A stretch of DNA of 64,000 bases from contig JAACZQ010000019.1 of the NCBI GenBank assembly GCA_009996675.1, forward strand, positions 1 to 64,000, given 5' to 3'. The translations under genes and the position numbers were made by a program. Positions 54,467 to 63,155 of the stretch are shown one piece after another. The stretch comes from Chitinophagaceae bacterium (GTDB lineage: Bacteria > Bacteroidota > Bacteroidia > Chitinophagales > Chitinophagaceae). Numbering within the stretch: position 1 is the stretch's first letter; each line of letters starts with the position of its first letter. The notes below the pieces were generated by a model. That model did not search any database, was not told the origin of the DNA, and saw only the letters and a program-made list of their open reading frames with translations.

Positions 54467-55258
54467 ATGCTTTCAAAACCGTCCATACATATTAGTAGTA
54501 CCCGCATGCTGATGGTAGCCCCGCACCGGGATTTTGCCGTGCACCAGCATGCCGTATTACAAGTAACTTTTGCCCTGGATGAGGAACCGTTTGAAGTATG
54601 GACCGAGGCTACGGGCTGGGCGAGTACAACAGGCGTAATCATAGATGCCAATATTCCACATGCCCTGCGGGTACAACAGGGATGGCAGGCTACTACCTGT
54701 ATCATTCCGCAAACTGCACCTGCCAAATGGTTAAAAGAGTCGGTATTACAGGAAGCCCCCGTATTATTATTAAATGGCACTGAGTTTAACCCGGTAAAAG
54801 AAGACCTGCTGAACCTGAGCAGGGCCGTATTACCGGATGGCGAGACTTTTGACGAACTGACCAACCGTATTTATAATTGTCTGCTGAAAAACAAATACCT
54901 GTTTTATCCGATGGATCAGCGCATCCGGTCAGTCTTATTATATATACAGGAGCATATTACAGAAGGGTTGTCGGCCGCAGAACTGGCTGCGCATATCCAT
55001 CTGTCAGAAAACCGCTTCCTGCACCTTTTCAAGGAAAAAATGGGTATACCGGTCAGACAATATATCGTATGGCAGCGCATGGCCACAGCATTTGGCTTTT
55101 TTTTAGCGGGGCGCTCCCTCAAAGAAGCCGCCTATGAATCCGGATTCTCCGATCCTGCTCATTTTACCAGAAGCTTCGTACAGATCAATGGCGTACAGCC
55201 ATCGGCCTACGCCCCCCTGAAGGATCATTTCGCTTTCCGCTACTTCCCGGAAGCCTGA
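54467..55258 (+). CDS. AraC family transcriptional regulator
   Basis: The 263-residue protein has an N-terminal cupin-like sensor part (RDFAVHQHAVLQVTFAL; the HQH could bind metal) and a C-terminal AraC DNA-binding domain with two helix-turn-helix units (LSAAELAAHIHLSENRFLHLF; SLKEAAYESGFSDPAHFTRSF). It is divergent from the metallothionein-like gene and probably controls it through the shared 116-bp gap (inference). Confidence 0.92.
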   Translation: MLSKPSIHISSTRMLMVAPHRDFAVHQHAVLQVTFALDEEPFEVWTEATGWASTTGVIIDANIPHALRVQQGWQATTCIIPQTAPAKWLKESVLQEAPVLLLNGTEFNPVKEDLLNLSRAVLPDGETFDELTNRIYNCLLKNKYLFYPMDQRIRSVLLYIQEHITEGLSAAELAAHIHLSENRFLHLFKEKMGIPVRQYIVWQRMATAFGFFLAGRSLKEAAYESGFSDPAHFTRSFVQINGVQPSAYAPLKDHFAFRYFPEA

Positions 55259-55368
55259 TACCAGTAAAATAGCAGGTTTATTCAAGTCCGTAACCACTTT
55301 CTACAAGTACTTGCCCCCGGCCTGAATTTATTTTGCAGCTGTATTTAAGCACGCAAATAATAACAGTT

Positions 55369-55515
55369 ATGAGGCAAGAAAAAAGAATAAACCAACCCAT
55401 CAGACAAATCATTGCTAACCGAATGCCATCCTGGGAAATGAGGATATTATTCGGACTACTGATCCTGATGGGTCTTCGCCTGGCAGCCATCGCCTACTAT
55501 TGCATCAATCATTGA
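55369..55515 (+). CDS. Small single-pass membrane protein (48 residues), tentative
   Basis: The frame from the ATG at 55369 gives 48 residues: a basic N-terminus (RQEKRINQPIRQ), then one hydrophobic helix (about 25-43, ILFGLLILMGLRLAAIA) and a short CINH tail. There is no family assignment. It lies 110 bp after the AraC gene and 20 bp before the HMA-AraC gene on the same strand, in a position expected for a co-transcribed small gene. Confidence 0.4.
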   Translation: MRQEKRINQPIRQIIANRMPSWEMRILFGLLILMGLRLAAIAYYCINH

Positions 55516-55535
55516 TTCCAACAGTAATATTCCTT

Positions 55536-56108
55536 ATGAATAATTTACCAACCTTATACATCCGTAATATGGTTTGCCGGCGCTGCCTGCTTACTGTAAG
55601 TCAACTCCTGCAAGAACATCAGCTTCATACCCTGCAGATAGAACTGGGCAGGGTAAAGCTGGCTCATCACCCATCCCACGATCAAATAGAGGCTTTTAAA
55701 AAAGCCCTGCTCGACATTGGTCTTGAAGTGATTGAAAATCGCAACCAGAGAATCATTGAAGGTATTAAGCAGGTGATTCAGGAAGATATAATGGCCGGAC
55801 TTGATAACAGACAAATGAAACTATCGGCTAAAATAGCAGAAAGGTTACACTATGAATTCAGCTACCTGAGTGATATATTTTCTTCAGTGGAAGGGATCAC
55901 CATTGAGAAATATTTTATCCGCCAAAGAGTAGAAAGGGTTAAAGAACTCATCAGTTATGATGAATATTCATTGAGCCAGATCGCTGATCTGACAGGCTTC
56001 AGCAGTGTTCATCACCTCTCAACCCAATTCAAAAAAATTACAGGTATTACACCATCGCAATACAAACAATCACAATCGGCCAGAACTCCACTGGATATGG
56101 TTGCCTGA
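55536..56108 (+). CDS. HMA domain-AraC DNA-binding domain fusion regulator
   Basis: The ATG at 55536 (MNNLPTLYIRNMVCRRC) is chosen over 55500 because the domain begins there. Residues 1-70 resemble a heavy-metal-associated (HMA) ferredoxin-like fold with the metal motif MxCxxC (Cys14, Cys17) and a beta-alpha-beta pattern; residues about 85-180 are an AraC-type DNA-binding domain (KLSAKIAERLHYEFSYLSDIF; SLSQIADLTGFSSVHHLSTQFKK). A cytoplasmic regulator that could read Cu(I) or another soft metal directly at the CxxC (inference). Confidence 0.8.
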   Translation: MNNLPTLYIRNMVCRRCLLTVSQLLQEHQLHTLQIELGRVKLAHHPSHDQIEAFKKALLDIGLEVIENRNQRIIEGIKQVIQEDIMAGLDNRQMKLSAKIAERLHYEFSYLSDIFSSVEGITIEKYFIRQRVERVKELISYDEYSLSQIADLTGFSSVHHLSTQFKKITGITPSQYKQSQSARTPLDMVA

Positions 56109-56130
56109 AATGTAAAACAGAACAATTAGT

Positions 56131-56529
56131 ATGAGCTCAGGCCTTTTTATTTCATCCGCTTCCGTAAAGCGACTCATTCGCAACACACTCATCAATGAAC
56201 CAGAGATTTTTTCACCGGGACATCTCGAGACAATCCTGAGCCGGTATTTTGATATCCCGTTTACTGAGCTTGACAGGGACTTCACCAATACTGAGGGATA
56301 TAGCATCAGTCAGTTTGTAGCAGAATGCCGGATTGACAAAGCCAAGGAACTGATTGTATACAGTTCAGAGTGCCTGCCGGAGATAGCCAGTAAGCTGGGT
56401 TTTGCATCAGAAGCCATACTTGGAGATACCATACTGCAGCAAACAGGCCTGCATATACAACACTATCTCGGTATCCGGAACGAACGGCAGCAAAACACTT
56501 ATATCCTGAAGATTACTGCACGCAGGTAA
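56131..56529 (+). CDS. Stand-alone AraC-type DNA-binding domain protein
   Basis: The 132-residue protein lacks any sensor domain. Residues about 30-115 resemble the AraC DNA-binding domain of the preceding HMA-AraC gene (LETILSRYFDIPFTELDRDF; ISQFVAECRIDKAKELIVYS; LPEIASKLGFASEAILGDT), but the second helix-turn-helix is diverged. It could be a partner, a dominant-negative form or a decaying duplicate. It starts 22 bp after the HMA-AraC stop. Confidence 0.7.
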   Translation: MSSGLFISSASVKRLIRNTLINEPEIFSPGHLETILSRYFDIPFTELDRDFTNTEGYSISQFVAECRIDKAKELIVYSSECLPEIASKLGFASEAILGDTILQQTGLHIQHYLGIRNERQQNTYILKITARR

Positions 56530-56562
56530 GCCGCATGGCTTCAGGATACAGCCTACACAGTG

Positions 56563-57270
56563 TTAGGCTAATCCTTTCATCACCAGTACTGCGAGTACAG
56601 CGCCAATAACCGGACCGATCACGGGTATCCAGGCATAGGCCCAGTCGCTGCTGCCTTTATATTTGGCAGGCAGTATGGCATGTGCTATCCGGGGACCCAG
56701 GTCACGCGCTGGGTTGATGGCATAACCGGTTGTACCACCTAATGATAAGCCAATGGCCAGCACCAACAGGGCAACGGGTAATGCATCCAGCGCCCCGAGG
56801 CTGTTTTGCGGAGAAACGATATACAACACCCCGAGAATCAGCACAAAACTACCGATGATTTCAGAGAGGAGATTACTGAATGTATTACGGATAGCCGGTC
56901 CGGTAGCATAAACTGCGAGTATAGTTCCGGCATCGGTGGTTTCATCAAAATGTTTTTTATACATGGCCCAAACCAGTACTGCACCGGTAAAAGCACCGGC
57001 GATCTGCATACCGATATACATAGGAACATCCTGCCAGGGAAATTTCTCAGCCGTGGCCAGTGCAATCGTTACAGCAGGATTCAGGTGCGCACCACTGAAA
57101 GGAGCAGCAATATAAACACCTACAAAAACAGCCATGGCCCAGCCAAGGGTGATAACAATCCATCCGCTGTTATGTCCTTTTGTCTTATTCAATATTACAT
57201 TGGCAACTACGCCATTACCCAGTACAATAAGCATGGCCGTACCAATGAATTCGCCCAGTAAAGCAGTCAT
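56563..57270 (-). CDS. glpF: Glycerol uptake facilitator (MIP family aquaglyceroporin)
   Basis: The start at 57270 (MTALLGEFIG) is chosen; upstream residues in the longer frame overlap glpK. The 235-residue protein has six helices and two NPA boxes (HLNPAVT at 63-69 and AINPARD at 185-190). The Asp after the second NPAR marks glycerol-conducting members. It follows glpK by 31 bp and would let glycerol through the inner membrane. Confidence 0.95.
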   Translation of the reverse strand: MTALLGEFIGTAMLIVLGNGVVANVILNKTKGHNSGWIVITLGWAMAVFVGVYIAAPFSGAHLNPAVTIALATAEKFPWQDVPMYIGMQIAGAFTGAVLVWAMYKKHFDETTDAGTILAVYATGPAIRNTFSNLLSEIIGSFVLILGVLYIVSPQNSLGALDALPVALLVLAIGLSLGGTTGYAINPARDLGPRIAHAILPAKYKGSSDWAYAWIPVIGPVIGAVLAVLVMKGLA

Positions 57271-57301
57271 GATCTTGGATTTAGTTATGGTTGAATTAGG
57301 A

Positions 57302-58792
57302 TTATACTGTAAATGCCTGTGCCGCACGAATGGCGCGCCCCCAGTTCTGTTTTAACGAATCAGATACCACAGCATCCATGGTGGGAACAAAAGCAGCATC
57401 TTTCTGCCAGTATTGTTCCAGCTCATCCAGGTCTTTCCAGAAACCAATTGCCAGCCCTGCCAGGTATGCTGCACCCAATGCTGTGGTTTCGGTAATACGT
57501 GGCCGGACCACGGTGGTATTCAATATATCGCTTTGAAACTGCATGAGTGCATTGTTCACGGTTGCACCGCCATCTACCCGCACTTCTTTAATATGAATAC
57601 CGGCATCGGCTTCCATCGCTTTCAGTACATCCATGGTTTGAAATGCAATACTCTCAACAGCAGCCCTGGCCACATGTGCATCAGTCGTGCCGCGGGTAAT
57701 GCCAATGATCAGTCCACGTGCTTCCTGGTTCCAGTAAGGTGCTCCCAGACCGGTAAAAGCCGGAACCATATACACCCCACCGTTATCCGTTACTTTACCA
57801 GCCAGCGCTTCCACTTCACCGGAGCTTTGAATCAATCGTAAACCATCACGCAACCATTGTACCACCGCCCCCGCAATAAATACACTGCCTTCCAGTGCAT
57901 ACTGTACTTTCCCATTGATCTTCCAACCAATAGTAGTAAGTAAATTGTTCTGTGAGGCCACAGGCTTCTCTCCCGTATTCATGAGCATAAAACAACCGGT
58001 ACCATAGGTATTCTTTACCATGCCCGACTGTGTACACATCTGACCAAATAATGCAGCCTGCTGATCACCAGCTATACCCGCTACAGGTATATCAGCTGCC
58101 GTTAAAATATGCTGGGTATGCCCATATACTTCACTGCTTGACTTTACCGTAGGCAGCATAGCAGCTGGAATACCATATAATTCCAGCAATTCAATATCCC
58201 ATTGAAGTGTATGGATATTAAACATCATGGTTCTGCTGGCATTGGACACATCTGTAGCATGCACTTTCCCATTGGTCAGTTTCCAGAGAAGCCAGGTATC
58301 AATGGTGCCAAAACATAGTTCACCCTTCTCGGCTTTTTCCCTCGCTCCGGGAACATGTTCCAGTATCCAGCGTAATTTAGTAGCAGAAAAATAAGAATCG
58401 GTAACCAGTCCGGTCTTCTCACGGATCACTACATCCTTACCGGATGCCTTCAGCTCATTACAATAAGCCGCCGTACGTTTATCCTGCCATACAATGGCGT
58501 TATACACAGGTTGACCTGTATGCCGATCCCAAACCACTGTTGTCTCCCGTTGATTGGTAATACCAATGGCTGCTACATCGTGAATAGTAATACCGGCTTT
58601 GACAACCGCTTCGGTTGCCACACCCAGCTGGGTACTCCAGATTTCATTGGCATCATGTTCAACCCAGCCCGGCTGCGGAAAAATCTGGGTAAATTCTTTC
58701 TGGGCTACCGCTACGATATTGCTTTGTTTATCGAAAATAATAGCACGGGAGCTGGTTGTGCCCTGATCGAAGGCGAGAATGTATTTTGGCAT
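57302..58792 (-). CDS. glpK: Glycerol kinase
   Basis: The 496-residue FGGY-family kinase phosphorylates glycerol to sn-glycerol 3-phosphate. Diagnostic parts are the N-terminal [30 protein letters not shown], the catalytic-Asp region [13 protein letters not shown], and [13 protein letters not shown] with the ATP-binding GGATVNN near the C-terminus. The length matches the family. It is 38 bp downstream of the GDPD gene and 31 bp before glpF. Confidence 0.97.
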   Translation of the reverse strand: MPKYILAFDQGTTSSRAIIFDKQSNIVAVAQKEFTQIFPQPGWVEHDANEIWSTQLGVATEAVVKAGITIHDVAAIGITNQRETTVVWDRHTGQPVYNAIVWQDKRTAAYCNELKASGKDVVIREKTGLVTDSYFSATKLRWILEHVPGAREKAEKGELCFGTIDTWLLWKLTNGKVHATDVSNASRTMMFNIHTLQWDIELLELYGIPAAMLPTVKSSSEVYGHTQHILTAADIPVAGIAGDQQAALFGQMCTQSGMVKNTYGTGCFMLMNTGEKPVASQNNLLTTIGWKINGKVQYALEGSVFIAGAVVQWLRDGLRLIQSSGEVEALAGKVTDNGGVYMVPAFTGLGAPYWNQEARGLIIGITRGTTDAHVARAAVESIAFQTMDVLKAMEADAGIHIKEVRVDGGATVNNALMQFQSDILNTTVVRPRITETTALGAAYLAGLAIGFWKDLDELEQYWQKDAAFVPTMDAVVSDSLKQNWGRAIRAAQAFTV

Positions 58793-58830
58793 GGCAAACG
58801 TTGGTTATTAATCCGTACCGGGAAGATACG

Positions 58831-59721
58831 TTACTGATGAAATAAATCGGGATAATCTGTAATAATTCCATCCACACCCATATCCCTCAGCCTGCGTATA
58901 TCTGCCAATGTATTCACTGTCCACGGAATCACACGAATACCCAGCGCATGCGCTTCTTTGAGTAATTCTGTAGTAACCAGTGAATAATGCGGACTCAGTA
59001 CTGAAGGCTTAAAGCCCAGGTTTTGAACATAATCCTGTACTGTACCCTTATCCTTCGCCTCCAGCAAATATGAGGTCTGCATAGCCGGGTAATGATCGTG
59101 CAGGTACCGCAAGGGTCTCGCATCGAATGACTGAATAATAATACGGGACGCAATGCCTTTTGTCCGCACTGTTTGTACAACCAGTTCCACAAATTCAGGG
59201 ACAGCAGGATGATTAACCCCATCTCCTTCTTCCTTCGACTTGATCTCTGCATTGTACCAAATCTGTTTACCTTTTTTGGCCGAATACGCTTCTGCGGAAT
59301 CAATCAACATGGTAAACAATGGTTTCACCGCAGCCATTTTTTGCTGTCTTGGGAAATCGGGGTGCAGTTTCAGCCCCACATCATATTTACTGATACTATC
59401 ATAATTCATTTGATATAATAACCGCTTACGCGATTCCTGCTTGGTTAGGTATGTACCTTCAGGAGTGGTGGTGATCAACTCGTTAAAATAAGGATCATGG
59501 GAAACAACCACCTGCTTATCCCGACTGATATGCAGATCCAGCTCCAGTGTGGTTACCCCTTCATCAATGCCACGATACATAGCTGCGATCGTATTTTCAG
59601 GAGCTAGCCCCCTGGCTCCACGATGTCCTTCCTGATCAAAAGATGGCAGCGAAGGCCGCTTTAATTTTTGTGCCGGACCACAAGCTACAGTCAAGAATGC
59701 GATTACTACAACATATTTCAT
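58831..59721 (-). CDS. Glycerophosphodiester phosphodiesterase lipoprotein
   Basis: The ATG at 59721 gives a short lipoprotein signal (VVIAFLTVACG); the longer frame starts at a TTG. The 296-residue protein has the GDPD motifs EGHRGARGLAPENT (catalytic His/Arg, Glu), LELDLHISRD (metal-binding E-x-D) and VSHDP (catalytic His). It hydrolyses glycerophosphodiesters to glycerol 3-phosphate and an alcohol; the lipobox places it in the periplasm or outer membrane, like GlpQ. It sits next to glpK in the cluster. Confidence 0.93.
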   Translation of the reverse strand: MKYVVVIAFLTVACGPAQKLKRPSLPSFDQEGHRGARGLAPENTIAAMYRGIDEGVTTLELDLHISRDKQVVVSHDPYFNELITTTPEGTYLTKQESRKRLLYQMNYDSISKYDVGLKLHPDFPRQQKMAAVKPLFTMLIDSAEAYSAKKGKQIWYNAEIKSKEEGDGVNHPAVPEFVELVVQTVRTKGIASRIIIQSFDARPLRYLHDHYPAMQTSYLLEAKDKGTVQDYVQNLGFKPSVLSPHYSLVTTELLKEAHALGIRVIPWTVNTLADIRRLRDMGVDGIITDYPDLFHQ

Positions 59722-59727
59722 GATCAA

Positions 59728-60405
59728 CTACTTTAGATAACCGGATGAGAATAATATTTTTTTCCAAACCTGATAACCCGCAGCATTCAAATGTAAACCA
59801 TCAACTGTATACCGGCTGTCAAGCCGCATATCTGCATCGAGAAAATTCGGATGCAAGTCAATCAGTCCTATCTTCTCTTCAGCAGCAATTTTTTTCAGTT
59901 CGGTATTTACATATTGAATATGCTCATCCTTGTTATAATGATTTTTAAACTGCGTGAACGTGTTATTTACCGGCAGTAAAGTATGGAAATAAATTTGCGT
60001 AGTAGGAGACTCCAGTTTTATTCTGGCAATGATCCTGCGGTAATTCTGCAAAATCAGTGAGTCGGGTATGTTTCTGGAAATATCATTAATCCCAATCAGT
60101 ATAAAAACCTTGGCCGGCTTACCCTCTGTAACCTCATCCAAACGTTCCAGTACCCCGAAACTGATATCACTACTGATTCCCCGATTGCGCACATTAGGCA
60201 TTCCCAGCAATTCCGCCCACTCAGTACCAGCGGTAATGCTGTTACCCAGGAAAATAATATCAGTCGGCGCATTAGCATAAGAACGGAACTGAGCAACCTT
60301 TAGTGCAAAATTGCCAGGCCTGTAGGTACTATCGTAAGCAGGTCTTTGGGCAGAGACAATGCTCGTAGCGGCAAAACATAATAAACTGGTTATAATGATA
60401 CGCAT
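59728..60405 (-). CDS. Exported SGNH/GDSL-family hydrolase
   Basis: The ATG at 60405 gives a clean signal peptide (MRIIITSLLCFAATSIVSAQ). The 225-residue enzyme has the SGNH blocks: block I FLGNSIT with Ser56, block III LIGINDIS, and block V DGLHLN with the catalytic Asp/His. Lysophospholipases, lipases and carbohydrate esterases share this fold. Between a phosphoesterase and a GDPD gene, an acyl-glycerophosphodiester esterase role is plausible (inference). It begins 1 bp after the upstream gene ends. Confidence 0.88.
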   Translation of the reverse strand: MRIIITSLLCFAATSIVSAQRPAYDSTYRPGNFALKVAQFRSYANAPTDIIFLGNSITAGTEWAELLGMPNVRNRGISSDISFGVLERLDEVTEGKPAKVFILIGINDISRNIPDSLILQNYRRIIARIKLESPTTQIYFHTLLPVNNTFTQFKNHYNKDEHIQYVNTELKKIAAEEKIGLIDLHPNFLDADMRLDSRYTVDGLHLNAAGYQVWKKILFSSGYLK

Positions 60406-60406
60406 A

Positions 60407-61828
60407 TCAGGAAATATATTGAGTAGCTGTATAAATTTTTCCAAACCGGTCAGTGACTTTCACTACTACTTCGCGTGCATCGGCAGGCAATACCGCTTTG
60501 AAAAGATGATTGGTTTGATGTGGCTCAGCAAACCCCCTGGTCTTGGGTAAATCCGGACCAATGAAATTGGCATAAGCCACCGGGTCAAATCCAGTAAATT
60601 GTTCGAGAGCTCCCTTAGTCTCCCCATTCACAACATACTCCTGGCGCCAGGATGGATCAAAATTCCAGATATTGACTACCAGTTGCTTCAATCCATCATC
60701 AGTCTTTGCTATATTCAAACTCATCTGATAATCGTTATCCTGACCAACAGCTTTATAGAACCAACTCAAATCGTTACCCTTTACTTTATAGATACCATAA
60801 CCATTTGGCGTACCATCCACACAAATACTCCCTGTCCACCAAGCCCCACAAACTGTTCCATGGTTGTGTTCAAAAATATTACCGGTGATCTTGTTGAGAT
60901 GATAATGCGTATGTCCCGACATAATATGCACTTTGCGGTCACCCAGAATTTCGTACAAAGCTTTTTTGTTTTTTACACCACTATGTACCGGTATGTGTAC
61001 ACAGAGAATAATCAGATAATCTGCAGGTACATAAGATAGATCTTTTTTCAGCCACGCCAGCTGCTGATCCTGGAAAAATCCGTCATAATCCCGGTCCTTG
61101 CCCATATAACGAACATTGTCCATTACAACATAATGTACTTTGCCCCGGTTAAAGGAATAATCACAGGGTCCATACAGTTGCTGGAAAGTATCATCGGAGC
61201 TTTCGTCACCACCTTTATTGTAATCCATATCATGATTACCCAAACACTGGAAGAACGGAATATTCATTTGCGCTACAGCCTTCTCGTATTCGGGGAACAG
61301 ACTATGATTATCCCATACAATATCTCCCACACAAATACCATGAATCAGATCTGTGTTCTTCCGGGTAGACAACCATCGCTGCACATCGGGCACCGATTGT
61401 GTCATCATCAGCTGAACATCTTTCATATTTTTCACCTGCGGATCGGCCCAGATAATAAACTCATGCTCGTTGTCGTCCTTACCCAAAGGCACCAGGTCAA
61501 ATAGAACTTCCTGTCCGGCCACATCCTGTACCAAGCGATAATGTCGTGATATGTTTTTCTCCTGTTTAAAGGCATAACCAGACGGTGTACTGAGGAAAAC
61601 AGCTACTGCATTGGGATTCCACTCAAACGAAAAAGCCCCCTTATTATCGGTGGCTACTACACTAAATCCATCACTTACAACTACATCTTTAACAGGTTTG
61701 CCGCCAGAGCGAACGAATCCTTTACATAGATTTCCTTCCAGCGCAAAAGCCGAAGCAGGGAGGGCATTGGCAAAAGCCAAGCCCCCCGTGATCCAGCTCA
61801 TATTTCCTAAAAACTTTCTCCTATTCAT
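60407..61828 (-). CDS. Calcineurin-like metallophosphoesterase with Tat-type signal
   Basis: The 473-residue protein begins with a twin-arginine signal (NRRKFLG). An N-terminal beta-sandwich part (about 35-115) precedes a calcineurin-like domain with metal motifs IIWADPQ, GDIVWDN, LGNHDMDY, CVHIPVH and SGHTHYH, and a C-terminal domain follows; this matches the MetallophosN/MetallophosC arrangement. It would fold with its metals in the cytoplasm before export. It could remove phosphate from glycerol phosphates or cut a diester; specificity is unknown. Confidence 0.9.
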   Translation of the reverse strand: MNRRKFLGNMSWITGGLAFANALPASAFALEGNLCKGFVRSGGKPVKDVVVSDGFSVVATDNKGAFSFEWNPNAVAVFLSTPSGYAFKQEKNISRHYRLVQDVAGQEVLFDLVPLGKDDNEHEFIIWADPQVKNMKDVQLMMTQSVPDVQRWLSTRKNTDLIHGICVGDIVWDNHSLFPEYEKAVAQMNIPFFQCLGNHDMDYNKGGDESSDDTFQQLYGPCDYSFNRGKVHYVVMDNVRYMGKDRDYDGFFQDQQLAWLKKDLSYVPADYLIILCVHIPVHSGVKNKKALYEILGDRKVHIMSGHTHYHLNKITGNIFEHNHGTVCGAWWTGSICVDGTPNGYGIYKVKGNDLSWFYKAVGQDNDYQMSLNIAKTDDGLKQLVVNIWNFDPSWRQEYVVNGETKGALEQFTGFDPVAYANFIGPDLPKTRGFAEPHQTNHLFKAVLPADAREVVVKVTDRFGKIYTATQYIS

Positions 61829-61843
61829 CGTTGAATTAAAATA

Positions 61844-63127
61844 TTATAGTTTTTGATAAACAGCAAAGTCATCCAGGCATAACCTGCCATTATTGGAAGT
61901 ACCTGTACCAAGTTTATTAATCCTGAAGCGAATAGGTGTGGTAATATTCAGCGTCCAGGTCATCTGCTTGTTAGCCTTATCGGGCATATCAGTAACATTG
62001 GCCCCCAATACGGTCCAGGTAGTACCGCCATTAGTTGAATATTCAAGCCTGAAACTGCTTTTTGCATCAGTAGCATACTTACCATAGAACACGGTTACTT
62101 TGGACGCACCATTGGGCAGGTCGAAATTCATTTGAGTATAACCACTGGTGGTTAAATTCTGTTGCATCCGGATCGACTGTTTACCCGGTTGGTTAAACTT
62201 ATCACTCAGTACGGTATTGGCCAGAATACCCTGCAACAGGTTCCACGTACCCGTAGCCAATTGAACATTGTTGGTGCCGCTATTATAGCTGGACTTAACA
62301 CTGATATCCGGCGCTTCAAAACTCTCCGGGAAACCTGCATACAATGCCCCACTCTTAAACTGGATATCGCCTGCATTGCGAGGCATGATCACTTTGATCG
62401 CACCAGCTGTATCTTTTCCATTCGCATTCCAGAATCCTGCTATACCATTGAACTGTGCATTAATAGGCAATGCAGTTGAAGCAAAACCGGCATCTGTACG
62501 AGTCATCAAATATGCATCTGTTCCGGTATTATCATTTAATTTTTTATTCCCCGCCAAAGTAGCAGTAGCACTATACTCGCTGGCGTCTGCATGTACCGAT
62601 ACCAGCGTTGATTCAAACATATCTGCCTGGGCTCCCAGCATTCCCAGGGTTATATTCCTGTTTAGCGGCACTCGTCCGGTAGCCAATACTTTTACCTTGT
62701 CTGCAGTAACACCACTAAGTGTAAGGCTACCGTTAACACGGTTCAGTAATGAGCCTGTTACACTAATTTCAACCGAATCACCCAAATTGAATGTATTGGC
62801 TGCATTAAACTTTACAACAATACCGGCGGTAATATCATAAGCCGTATTAGGTGTGGCGTAGGTTTGTTGAATAACCATACTATTGGCGTCGATATTGGCA
62901 CCCGATTTATCAGAGATTACTACACCCTGAATTTTTGTTGCCCCTCCAATTTTATCAGGTGTAATAGTCAACTCGGCACCACGATAAGTCTGACGAAAAT
63001 CAACCATATTAATTTGTTCGCCTAAAGTTCCTGAAGCAGGATTATCATATTTTTTGATGCAGGAAGTCAGCAAAGCACTCATAGTGGTGATCACCAGTCC
63101 CGCAGTTATTATTTTTTTTGTTTTCAT
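61844..63127 (-). CDS. DUF5689-like surface lipoprotein
   Basis: The 427-residue lipoprotein (lipobox LLTSC) starts with an OB-fold-like domain of the DUF5689 class (about 35-230: KIQGVVISDKSGANIDANSMVIQ, FNLGDSVEISVTGSLLNRVNGSLTLSGV), followed by a C-terminal jelly-roll domain (about 265-427: FPESFEAPDISVK... FRLEYSTNGGTTWTVLG... RLCLDDFAVYQ) like those in surface carbohydrate-binding or attachment modules. It lies 28 bp after a SusD-like gene, the usual place for surface glycan-binding-type lipoproteins. Confidence 0.75.
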   Translation of the reverse strand: MKTKKIITAGLVITTMSALLTSCIKKYDNPASGTLGEQINMVDFRQTYRGAELTITPDKIGGATKIQGVVISDKSGANIDANSMVIQQTYATPNTAYDITAGIVVKFNAANTFNLGDSVEISVTGSLLNRVNGSLTLSGVTADKVKVLATGRVPLNRNITLGMLGAQADMFESTLVSVHADASEYSATATLAGNKKLNDNTGTDAYLMTRTDAGFASTALPINAQFNGIAGFWNANGKDTAGAIKVIMPRNAGDIQFKSGALYAGFPESFEAPDISVKSSYNSGTNNVQLATGTWNLLQGILANTVLSDKFNQPGKQSIRMQQNLTTSGYTQMNFDLPNGASKVTVFYGKYATDAKSSFRLEYSTNGGTTWTVLGANVTDMPDKANKQMTWTLNITTPIRFRINKLGTGTSNNGRLCLDDFAVYQKL

Positions 63128-63155
63128 TTTCTACTGTTTGAATATGCTAAACAAT

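Noticed and set aside
56550-56569. Terminator between glpF and the lone AraC-domain gene
   Set aside because: The AGCCTA/TAGGCT stem is only 6 bp, overlaps the glpF stop and lacks a T tract.
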